Shown: positions 34,001-44,191 of the stretch, piece by piece
Numbering within the stretch: the stretch's first letter is position 1
Layout of the letters: each line of letters begins with the position of its first letter
Origin: Brachypodium distachyon
Taxonomy: Eukaryota > Streptophyta > Magnoliopsida > Poales > Poaceae
DNA: 64,000 bases
Assembly (NCBI RefSeq): GCF_000005505.3
Contig: NC_016134.3
Coordinates: 9,716,624 to 9,780,623 of the forward strand
Reading direction: 5' to 3'
The notes under the pieces: generated by a model
What the model was told of the DNA's origin: nothing
Database searches by the model: none
What the model saw: only the letters and a program-made list of their open reading frames with translations
Program-made: the position numbers and the translations under genes

Positions 34001-37000
34001 TTTCACTTCGATATTTTTTTTTACAATTAAGCTTATCAAGGGCTTCTTTGGATGGTTGGATGCAAATTTGTTGACAGTTTGGAGGAAAAAATGAAGTAGA
34101 AATTGCAAATAGGAAGAATTTACCTTAGAGTTTCACTTCGAACAAATTTTTGTACAATTAACTTAACAAGAACTTCTCTGGATTGTTAATGCAAATTTGT
34201 TGACCGTTTGGAGGAAAAATGAATCAGAAATTGCAAATATGAGACTTATTGCTATTTGCTTATATGATTCATCCTGGAAGTTCTTAGGATAGCATTATCA
34301 ATACCACCTAATGATCTCCTAAAGTAACAATTTGTTCTTGTATTGTGGTTGCTGTCCTGGACAACAAATCAAATGATTTATGTGCTCATCACTTGCAGGA
34401 TAAGAGACACTACTTGGTTCTTTAACAAATACTCCCTCCGTCCTGTATTAAATGTCGCAACTTTGTCTAGATACGCATGTATCTAGACATGTTTTAGTGT
34501 GTGGGCACATGTAGACAAAGTTGTGACAGTTAATATGGTACGGAGGGAGTATTTAATTTCGTACCATATCTATGTGCTCAACGCTTGTCTAGATAGGTTG
34601 CATGCTCCAGCTTTGTCATTTTCTGTTGTCAAATACTAAGTAAAGTTAATTCTGCTTGTTATCTTGGCAGTTAGGACGTGCTCCTATAGAAATTGCTGCA
34701 CGTTCTGGTAGGCGTAAAGATGTGGAGATCCTATTTCCGGTCACTTCACGTATTCCTAGTATATGTGACTGGAGTGTTGATGGAATTATTAGTCATGTAA
34801 AATCAGTGTGCCCTCAGAAGGTATAATTAGAACACCATTATTACATTTATATAAATGTTTTGAGTGTGCATGTTTGCTGCTAGCCTGGTGATGGAGATTT
34901 CCCTAATATGATGTTTCTGAAATTCATTGTTGTAAGTTGTAACTTGAGAAAAGTGCTTAAACCCATGCACTTCATTGTGCCTTTTCCCTCTATTGAATTA
35001 CAATTGCTGGCCGGGGACTATATTGCTCGTGAATGTTGTATGCCAATTGTACTGCTTCACTTTTTTTTTAGCTTTGAGCCGTTGAAATCAAAATATGTCA
35101 CAAGTGTTCCGCTCTAAGTGATTTGGGAGCAAGAAGATTTTGTTGAAAGCATTTTGATTTCTTACCTTTATCTGCTCTGTTAAGTTTGTTAACTCCATCT
35201 TCATTTTGACGTGACTTTTTGATGGCACATTGGACATTGCATGCAACGTGGGTAGTAGTTTTGTTGTTACCCCCTGTGTATCAGCAAGACGATGATCATG
35301 TGCTATGAACTCCTCTGATAATTATAACCGTTTCATAAATGGTATAAAGGAACCATTGTGTTGGCATATTCCGTTGATTGAGGGAGAAACTAGTTATAAA
35401 CTATAATCCTTCCTACTGAGCATGTGCATAAGGGATTTAATGTGTGCTGATCTTCTTCTTATTTGATTGTTCTCAATGTTTCAGAAAGCAATGCTTGCTA
35501 CTGCAAAATTTAAAGCACATGAGGCGTTCAAGAATGGGAACTATCTTGTTGCAGCAGGAATTTACAAAGAGGTATACTAAACTTGTATCAAAGTTCATAT
35601 TACAACCCCTAACTCCACTTTGGTTCATGGTACCCACCTAAACTATGAAAACCGTTCGGAATACCCCCCCCCCCTCCCCCCACGACCAGTTAGATTGACC
35701 GGTTTTAACACTGGTTTTCACTGATTTGTTGTCATGTCACCTAGTCCACACCATATGACCTCTTCCTCTCTAGCTCATTTCCTGGAGTCAATGGGGGTGG
35801 GGGTTGCAATGTGGCGGCGCAGAGAGCAGCAGAGCAGAGTATGGAGAAGCAGACAGTGGCGAGCGGCAGCTGACGGAGAGGCAGTGGCTGTGGCTCCTTA
35901 CAGCACGGCGCACGGGGCTGTTTGTGAGACACATAGATGCAGAGAGACACGGGAGAGAAGGGGGAAGCGGGTAGGATATTTGGGTTGGGCTCACATGCAA
36001 AGAAATATATGTCGTGGATTAGGTAACGTGGCACCACATCAGTGAAAACCGGAGTCAAAACCGATCAATCTGATTGAGGGGGGCATTCCAGACGGTTTTC
36101 ACAGTTTAAGGGGCTATTTTGAACCAAAGTGAAGTTGAGGGTTGTAACATGAACTTTGGTACAACTTTAAGGTGGTAATGTGGACTTATCTCTTTTCTGT
36201 TTCATTCGTGGAATGTCGTTTGCTTTGGCAAATATGCTTTCTGCGCACTTCGTAGATATGCTAATGTTGCAGAGCAGATAGAGATTGCATATATGTGATG
36301 TCTCTGACACCTTCCTGTTACTGTATTATTTCTGTAATCTCTTGTAGTGCATGCTTTGTTCGATGGTGCAGTTGGATCGGTGGCAGAACAATTCGTGCCA
36401 CACAACTCATTGTTATGGACGATAGACCACACAACAGCACATTTGTCTAGTGCAGGATGGGACCAATACTAGTGACCAGGTTGCTAGGCATCTAGGAAGA
36501 AGTTGACACCATCATGAACAGTAGAAGAATGGTTTCATAATCGGTTTAGAGATATAGTCTGCGGAATTACGAAGTATAGGTATTAGATTCCTTATGTGTT
36601 AGTACTCTATTAGGCCTCCTTGTCCTGGTTGATTCCCTTTTTTAGGCGAGTCCTGTCAATCAGAAGTCAGGTTCGAGTCAGAAGTAATCTAGGTAGTCCT
36701 TATAAATGGATGATCGTGTGTGTCGTTTGAAAGATGGAAGGCGATAAATTAGTCTATTTCGCATTTAAAATTCTCTCGTTCCTGTCTATGTCTATGTATA
36801 GCATCCTTATAAATGGATGATCTTCTGTGTTTAGTTACCCTGATGCACACTTATTTTCACATCATTTGTTTTGCTACCTTGAAATGAGTCTTTCTTGTAC
36901 CTTGTTATGTTATGAAAAAGTTTGTAAACAGCTTAGCTTTAGTCGGTACCTGTGTTCTCAGCAATCTTGTAATGTCCAAGGGTGGATCCAATTAATAAGA

Positions 37001-37749
37001 TTATGACTTGGCTAAGCACTTTTCTTTTTACATGCTTACGCAAGTTAATATTGTCATTGATGACTTGTGTTTACTGCTTACATTTGATTGAATTTCAATT
37101 AGTTCTAGTGGTCCCTGATTGCAACAAATTCTTGTTGGCAACTCTAAGAACGATGTGCAGAATTGTGATAATGATTCTTCTGCATGTTGCTTGTAGGCAG
37201 TGGAACTTGACCCTCACAATGCAACTTTGCTTGCGAATAGTAGCCTATGCTTTCTTCGCTTCGGTGATGGGGTACAGGCCTTGAAGGATGCTCAAGCTTG
37301 CAGGATGATGCGACCTGGGTGGTCAAAGGCCTGCTATCGTGAAGGAACTGCCCTAATGTTACTGAAGGTGCGGTGGTGCGGTTAAGATATCTAGATCACT
37401 CCTGCATTTTCTGTAGGAAAACAGTTTCAATGTGCAAGTTCTGCATGTAGAGGCAAATCGTTTCTTGATGTACACGTAACAATTTTTTGTCTTCAGGAGT
37501 ATGGAAAGGCATCTGGTGCATTTCTTGATGGTCTTAAATTGGAGCCAGGGAATGTCGAGATCGAAGATGGATTACGGTATCCTCCATCATCCCTTTTGGC
37601 TAAATTCAAGTCTAGTGTACAGTGATAACCTCAATCTCAATTATCTATTTATCTTCCACAATTCCTTGTCGCAATGATAGCCTTCATAATTTACCATCCG
37701 AATTGAAATGCGCAGGGAGGCCATGAAAGCCTTGAAGATGTCCTCGTAG
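31028..37749 (+). CDS. Ankyrin repeat-TPR protein, right copy
   Basis: Eleven exons: 31028-31166, 31244-31423, 31636-31767, 32295-32434, 33317-33406, 33577-33702, 34671-34820, 35485-35571, 37197-37367, 37497-37576 and 37716-37749 (stop TAG). All are GT-AG and in phase, encoding 442 residues. Exons 2, 3, 4, 5, 7, 8 and 10 have exactly the same length as in the left copy. Ankyrin repeats cover residues ~70-295 (GMGLLHSAALGGSLPVCRFL, GGTALHAAVHDGRDD, NETPLMFAASTGGLTD). The TPR part covers ~320-435 (KAHEAFKNGNYLVAAGIYKE, VELDPHNATLLANSSLCFLR, ACYREGTALMLL). In exon 5, 23 of 30 residues match the left copy; in exon 7, 42 of 50. A MITE-like element begins just after the exon 8 donor. It is likely a cytosolic adaptor; substrates are unknown. 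Confidence 0.9.
34432..34549. mobile_element. Stowaway MITE in intron 6
   Basis: CTCCCTCCGTCCTGTATTAA pairs with its inverted partner at 34530-34549, with TA on each side. It sits in intron 6 of the right ankyrin-TPR gene and is absent from the left one. Confidence 0.85.
35577..36165. mobile_element. DNA element with ~95-bp inverted ends in intron 8
   Basis: The left arm (from about 35577: aaacttgtatcaaagttcat) and right arm (reverse complement from about 36165: aaagttgtaccaaagttcat) match over about 95 bp, including ACTTTGGTTCA and ACTGTGAAAACCGT-like blocks. The interior has a C-run (35661-35681) and a purine-rich stretch without a clear gene. The target duplication is not resolved. It starts only a few bases past the exon 8 donor of the right ankyrin-TPR gene. 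Confidence 0.7.
36330..36560 (+). other. Conserved intron 8 segment, shared by both paralogs
   Basis: This stretch matches, inverted, 24590-24820 in intron 8 of the left gene (gatg(g/a)tgcagttggatc, gacaccat/gacaccaa, gaatggtttcataat). On the left it stays open as a frame ending TKLKSRKDIDEWFHNWFKDK. It predates the duplication and may be an old exon or gene fragment; the right copy has lost the frame. Confidence 0.5.
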
Positions 37750-38635
37750 TATGCCTGAGTGAGATTAGCTGGATCGGCACCAGCAAGTAGATCGATGTGA
37801 GGAACTTGTATGTACTTTCCTGATGTGCACTGCTCACCGAAGAAACAGAGATGCCCTGTTTTTCTGTTCCGCTTAGGGCGTAACTGAAGGCTTTTGAATG
37901 AGACAAGTTTGTTAGGTTAACTGTCGAATGCCCTTTTTCTTATCATCATTCGCTGGATCATGAGAAATTTTGAAGTCCCTCGCCTCACCAGTTGCTCGAG
38001 ACCTTATTGCGACCGCAATTTCCAGCGCAAAAGCTCTTATGTATAGAGGAGAATTTTATGTTCCGTTGGTATGGAAAATGTTTCTACCGTAGACAGCTCC
38101 TCCAGGCGGGTGTAATGTCTTTACAACCTCCGAACTGAGAATATTGTACATCTGCTAGGTGTGGATGGAGTGAATGCCTCTGGTTGATGAGTTTTTTTTT
38201 TGTTTGAAATGTTTGGTTCATGAATTTTGGATGCAAGAGAAGCTGCCCATTCTCTTCCATTTCTTTTTATTTCATCGAACGAAAAATAACCTCAATGATC
38301 TTCCCAATTCCTTGTCGTGATGGTCTTTCACTTAGAGCAGCCATTAGCCATCACATTTACTGTTGGATCTCGAAGCTGCACAGGACACGCTTAGCTGGAT
38401 CACCATCAGCAAGTAGATATGAGAAACAGAGGTGCCCTGTTTTGCACTTCTCACTGAAGATTTTGTAAGTATACTTGATTTGCACTTCTCACTGAAGAAA
38501 CGGAGGTGCGCTGTTTTGCTGTCCTGTAGGCGTACCTGAAGACTTTTAACGAGATGGGTGGGTTATGTTAATCGGTAGAAGCCCTTTTTCTAATCATCAT
38601 CGGTCGGTCCGTGAAAAACTTTGGACAAGGCAGAG
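37650..38635 (+). repeat. Degenerate duplication of the ankyrin-TPR 3' end
   Basis: 37650-37980 (last exon and 3' region) is echoed at about 38290-38635. Shared strings include caattccttgtcg, ttagctggatc, caccagcaagtagat/catcagcaagtagat, gaagaaac(a/g)gag(a/g)tg and ccctttttct(t/a)atcatcat. The second copy has lost the coding exon. Confidence 0.65.
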
Positions 38636-38689
38636 GTTGGTTTCAGACCAAAAGTAGGTGGTGCTTTCAATCAAAGCTTAGTTCCAATA

Positions 38690-39260
38690 GAGAAAAAAAG
38701 AAAAGAAAGAAGCTAGAGGTCGGAATTGACTCGGAAAAAAAAGGAAAGAAAGAAGCTTGGTCCCAAATGACTAGAATTAACTCAGAAAAAGGAAAGGGGA
38801 TACTTGCCAACTAGATGTGTGCATCACCGAGTTCAGCTCAATTTTGACTCGAAAACAAAGGAAAGAAAGAAGATTTGTCTGAATCAACTACACAATCATC
38901 CTCAGGAAAGAAAGAACTTGGTCGGAATAAACCACATGGTCATCTGCCAACTAGTTGTCTCCAGTGTTGAATTTATCTCAAAATCGACTCGAAAAAAGGA
39001 AAGAAAGAAGTTTGGTCGGAATCGACCTTAGGGTCCAACTAGATGTGTGCATCACCTAGTTGTCCCACCGTTAAATTCATCCCAAAATCGTCTCCAAAAA
39101 AGGAAAGAAAGAATTTGGTCGGAATCAACCACATGGTCATCTGCCAACTAGTTGTGTCCACTGTTGAATTTATCTCAAAATCGACTCGGAAAAAGGAAGA
39201 AAGAAGTTTGGTCGGAATCGACCTCAGGGTCATCGACCAACTAGCTATGCCCATCACCAA
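38690..39260 (+). repeat. Purine-rich minisatellite upstream of F-box copy 4
   Basis: A core of GACTCGAAAAAAGGAAAGAA followed by AGTTTGGTCGGAATCGACC recurs about six times (near 38727, 38848, 38902, 38987, 39090 and 39183). Two longer units of about 200 bp, starting near 38905 and 39108, share the phrase CACATGGTCATCTGCCAACT. It ends some 180 bp before the F-box start codon. Confidence 0.8.
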
Positions 39261-40399
39261 ATTGAGTTCAAAGTCGACTCATATCCATCACCACTGACAG
39301 GAGAAAAAGACCAGAATACCCTCCAACTAAATCTCCAAGACACACACTCTTTGCCCTGCACAGTCTAGTCGAGCCAGCTGAGATTTCCCCTCTTTTCACT
39401 CCACTCAACCCATAAGGCCAACCCTAGCTCCGATGACCCACCATCGACGCCCCTTCCCCCCAGCGGCAGCAACGCAACACCCGCTAGACGACGAGGACCT
39501 CCTGATGGAGATCCTCCTCCGCCTCCCACCGCAACCGTCCTCCCTCCTGCGCGCGTTGGTGCCACACTGTCCGTGATGCTCGCTTCGTCCGCCTCTTCCG
39601 CGACCATCATCGAAAAATGCCGCTCCTCGGCGTCTTCATGAAGCAACCAGGTGCGCCTTGCGTCTTCTCTTCCACACTGGATCCACCCAACCGCATCCCT
39701 GCCACACGCTTCTGCCCGCCGAAGAACCTCGCCAGCCCGGGCTGGGCGTTCCGAGGCTGCCGCAATGGGCTTGCGATCTTCCTCAACTGGGTGCAACGAG
39801 AGGTCTACTTGTGGGACCCCATCTCTAACCAGCAGCGTCGCATTTCTTTCCCATTTCCACTCAGGTTCACTGATGGTGCACCAAAGATCGTGCTAAATGC
39901 TGGGATGGTGTGCGCCGACAACCACGCTGACCATTTACATGGTGCCTGCTTGCTGAGCCCGTTCAAATTTGTTGTGGTGTGCAACAACATGAATCAAGAC
40001 CATATATATGCCTGCCTCTTTGAATCGGGATCTGGCATGTGGGGAGATATCATAACTGTGGAGGCTACAATGGCCGATCCGACGATCGATCCAACCAGCC
40101 CTAGCATCTTCGTTGGGAACAAACTTTGTTGGTTGCTTTGTGAAGGTGATATCCTTCAATTTGATTTGGAAAGTCAGAGTCTTTCTGTGATCAGGAAGCC
40201 GTTTGAAGCCTGTTTTATGGATCCTTTATCCCCACATTGCTTCCAAATCATGCGGACACGGGATAATGGAATTGGTCTGGTAATTCTTTTAGGACCGAAT
40301 ATTCAAATATGGGAGTGGAAGCCAGAATATGAAACGTCATGGGTGATGCGAAAAACCATCCAACTGGGTGACCTACTTACGCCAAGATTGTTCATAGAG

Positions 40400-40404
40400 A
40401 ATGG
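40400..40404. repeat. 5-bp target duplication of solo LTR, left
   Basis: AATGG immediately before TGTTGG, repeated at 41765-41769. Confidence 0.9.
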
Positions 40405-41764
40405 TGTTGGAGATATGCCCTAGAGGCAATCATGTGATGATGTTATTTCCTATGTATTCATGAGTTATTGTTATTGTCCTTGAACATCATCATTGATATG
40501 TATCAATAAATACGTGATTTGTTTATGAGACTATGTATTCTATGATGTTGTTCTAATGGTCCTTGGTCATTGAGGTTATGCGGACACATAACCTAGACTA
40601 GCAATGTGAATCAGTATGATGACTATGTTTCACAAGTCATAGGGCGTGTTGCCGATTGATAGCATGGACTTGACAATGAGATTGTTGAGTCGGACAGACC
40701 CGCACTGAGACACAACGAGATGATTGTCATTTGTTAGTCTCAAGTACGATGTATATGCCAGTCCTAGACCTGAGGTCATCGCATGAGCTTGGGATGTGAA
40801 TCGGCCTACTTAGGGGTTGCCAAATGCTACTCCGTAACTGGGTGGTTATAAAGGTAGTTTTCGGGTTTGCTGAGAAGCATGCTGCGAGTCATGGTTGATC
40901 AAGATTGGATTTGCCCCTCCTGTTCGAAGAGATATCTCTGGGCCCTCTCGAGTGATCAGATTCAGAAAGCATGGCCATGCAACTTGGGTTAAGTGCTAAC
41001 CCGTTCGGGAATCTGTATCACAGGAACGAGAGAGACTCGAGCTATCCACAAGGATGACAAGCACTCGTCTTGAGCTCGACACACATATCGTGAGGCAAAA
41101 GGAATGTTGCATATGACACATTGTATGGTTCGTCAACATACCTTGTGGTTACTCGGGAGTTGGCACGTGCTGCTAGGCGCCGCTACCAACTATCGACTCT
41201 AGTCGGTGCCAGTGGACGAGTAAGGTGTTACTCGGACCCGCAGTTCGAGCTCGTAGTCGTGTCCGTCTGACCGTGAACCTATAGGGTCGCACTATTAAGG
41301 GGATGGGACCGAATTGGATCGGATCCAACTCGTATCGGGCTTAGACTCCTAACGGGCCTCAAGTGTTGAAGCCCACCAGGGAGGTCTACATAAGTGGAGG
41401 AGGCGTACCCGGTTAGGGTTACACCATTACACCAGTCCAGACGCGAGTTAGACTCGGCCGTCACACCTCCACGCCCAAAGCCTTGCGATCAGATCTAGTA
41501 GTCCGCCGCACGGAGTTCCTCCCTGTACGTGTGGATACCTCGGAGGCGCTGCACCTGCGGCGCTTGGACGAACTGTTCGTGGGATCGGAGAGGAGGAGCA
41601 GGCTGTTCAACTACTCGGCATCGACGCGCTACATCGACTCTACTTCCGCTACGGGTCTGCGCGTCTAGTGGTAATCTCGTGATCCATTATCTACAGCATT
41701 GATCCGGACGGAAGCGGTAGAAATTTTTATTTTGTGCTAGCGTAGCATACCGCGTTCCCCAACA
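40405..41764 (+). mobile_element. Copia-type solo LTR
   Basis: The 1,360-bp unit begins TGTTGGAGATATGCCCTAGA and ends GCGTTCCCCAACA, so it has a 6-bp TGTTGG/CCAACA inverted terminus. It is flanked by the perfect 5-bp duplication AATGG. There is no internal gag/pol and no second LTR nearby, so recombination between two LTRs has removed the rest. The start resembles BARE/WIS/Angela LTRs of the Triticeae. Small frames inside have no coding meaning. Confidence 0.9.
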
Positions 41765-41769
41765 AATGG
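41765..41769. repeat. 5-bp target duplication of solo LTR, right
   Basis: AATGG, identical to 40400-40404. Confidence 0.9.
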
Positions 41770-42340
41770 AAATGTGTGGAGACGTGGGTACAATGAGGAA
41801 ACAAATTTTATCTTCCTGGCTACGGACATGGGCGATTTCATGGTCCAATTGAATACAATGCAGCTTAGAAGTATTGCTACAATAGATCAAAAGAAGAGTT
41901 GGACCTGTTATACGTACGGAAATTTCTATACAACAGGTATTCTCATCTCTACAATGTAGAAGTAAGAATATCAAATTATTTTGTGTGTGTTTGCTGATTT
42001 TTTTTTTCACGAGGCTAATAGTTGGCAAGATATTGAGAATAAATTGAGCAGTTTGTTTGTTTGCCGGGTTGGTTATATTTTACGTATTATTTTTGTAACT
42101 GTGTTAAAGGTAGAACAAAAAATAATTTTAGCAAGTACTGCCTAGTCAATGCAATGTACATAAAACATGTTATACCTGCTCATTTGTCATTTCATTGGAA
42201 ATGGTATTAGTATATTAAACTTTTTTTGGCTTGTAGGCAGGGGGGTTGGTGGTGGAAATGGTGAAGATGATATGTCTAATGATACATTAGATGACTTTCT
42301 CAAAAGATTTCCTAATGTGCTAAGGTCGTTGAACAGGTGA

Positions 42341-44191
42341 TAAATTGATCTTTTGCTTTGTTTACCTTGTTTTGCTTGTTGCATCTTATCTGTAAATATG
42401 TGCTAAAATGTTTTCGCAAGTTCATGTCCTTTATTTAGTAATTTGGATCAGTATTTTTTTTATTGGTTGGCCAAGATGCCCAGAATTTTTGTCACGTGTT
42501 AGAAAATTTTGATGGACTCAACAATAGAACGCATATTGTCTGTTGATGTACTCCCTTCTCGATTGGAACTCCAAAAACATCACTAAAGACCAAATTTTAA
42601 ATCCAAAGGACAATGCCAAATCCAATATATAGCTAAACATCAAATTTGAAATCATCCAATGTCTTGCTCAAGCAATTGATTTGAAATTGGTCTATACTTG
42701 AACAGTTCGTTGTACTAGGTTGCATTTCATTTCTGCATTGCTGTTGTTTCTGTTGCTTACCATGGTCATTTTGGGGCTCAATGTTCCATGTACAGAACTA
42801 CAGATTAGTGTCTTTTTTGCCTACATTAGTAGTACATGAATGATTCTACTTTTGCATTTGAACAAAACTTTCACTGTTTTCTGCCTCATTTCTATTTAGA
42901 GAATCTGGCACCAATTTAGCTGTGGAAGATACAATTTTAGGTTCTTTGTTTTTCTGTTGGCAGGTACCCTTCTGAGGGAAATTATTAACACATATAAGAT
43001 TATTGTTACACAGTTTATTCGATTAGATTTTTTTCTGTATTTCTGTCAGCAATTTTAAAGTAAAGCACAGTAGGTAATTGACCTGCTAGTTTGGTACTGA
43101 ATCTTTACAATCCATTCACAGGATCACCAGTAGAAAGCTAACTTTTATCACCCAAAATTCTTGCAAATTGCACAACTCATACTAAATGTGTATTCGCATT
43201 TTCCCTATGTATATGGTAGCAAACATACAAACACTTCACTCTAGTAGCTCTTATGTATTTTCCTTTATTTGATTAACATCCTATAATGGAACTGGATATA
43301 ATTTAGAATATCAACTAGTGTTATATCCACCCGGCTTTAAGTTTTAGGACTGTCGATGTATAACGTTGTTTTAGCGAATAGATCATGGTGAAGATCATGC
43401 TTTGGATGGTTCCAAATTCCATCTATTTATATCAACACAGCATGATGTTTATGGAACATATATGTGTGTATGTGAAATTTGACTTATAATTGAAGACAGA
43501 TTACATCTGCAGTCTGGTACAAGTAACCTAGTGCAATTATTGCATTACAGGCAACTATTTTTCTCAGTTTGCTACTCCCTCCGAGCAATAAAAAGTGTCG
43601 CCCACTTACTATAAAATTTGTACTAACTTAGTACAAAACGATAAATAGATGGAAAAAAGATCAGCTTTTCTGAAAAGCCATGTCAATGTCAAGAGAATGT
43701 GCTACCCAAGAGTAACACAGACACATCAGGGTCATTCCCCTCTACTATTTCTTGATCTTATAACCTCCTTAATTAATCAATGTACCTAGTAATAAAAATA
43801 CAACTTGTAGATAGAAATGGAGAGGGTAATTTTCTGTATATATACCCTTTATAGAACCTAAAGGACATTACAGAGTATGACACAACAAAAATATCAATAG
43901 GATAGTGTTTTATGTGGGATAACCAGATACGTAAGTTAAAATGAGCTATGATTTGTTTAGTGTGGAATAGACAAGAACAAGCACACACCAATTTAGCATA
44001 GAAGTACTTAACAAAGCATACTCTCAAATTTTACCATACATAACCAAATAAAATTATTTGCATAGTAAGCATACGCTCAAATTTTACCATACATAGCCAA
44101 ATAAAAAGAGAAATGTTTATCGTCCCTCTTTTCACCACACAAAACTATTCTCAATAAAATCATGAAAAATAATAGAACAGACTAGAGTTAC
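42341..44191. other. Non-coding; part duplicated at 49123-50560
   Basis: No gene. 42341-42960 is a diverged copy of the sequence after F-box copy 5 (shared ctgcaaatat/ctgtaaatat, gttcat..tttatttagtaa, ctca.atgttccatgtacag, gcatttgaac). A truncated Stowaway-like start (ctccctccgagcaataaaaa) is at about 43573. I found no kinase or other exon on the minus strand here. Confidence 0.5.

Larger units (their letters stand above)
39434..42340 (+). pseudogene. F-box pseudogene, copy 4, split by a solo LTR
   Basis: ATG 39434 opens MTHHRRPFPPAAATQH and the first half of an F-box (DLLMEILLRLPPQPSSLLRA). Near 39555 a small deletion removes the KRWR part and shifts frame. The next frame (39617-40404) carries RNGLAIFLNWVQREVYLWDP, HLHGACLLSPFKFVVV, LCWLLCEGDILQFDLESQSL and IQIWEWKPEYE. 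A 1,360-bp solo LTR then interrupts codon text. After removing it and one AATGG, the frame continues exactly (FIENGNVWRRGYNEETNFIF) to NFYTTG and a donor at 41937. Exon 2 (42237-42340) encodes MSNDTLDDFLKRFPNVLRSL and stop TGA. It forms the outer end of the right arm of the inverted duplication. Confidence 0.82.

Noticed and set aside
41279..41668. Small frames inside 40405-41764 as genes.
   Set aside because: They lie within a solo LTR and have no family signal.
42341..44191. Searching for a kinase domain to complete the MCAfunc/ARPK gene.
   Set aside because: No kinase motif is visible in any minus-strand frame of this stretch.
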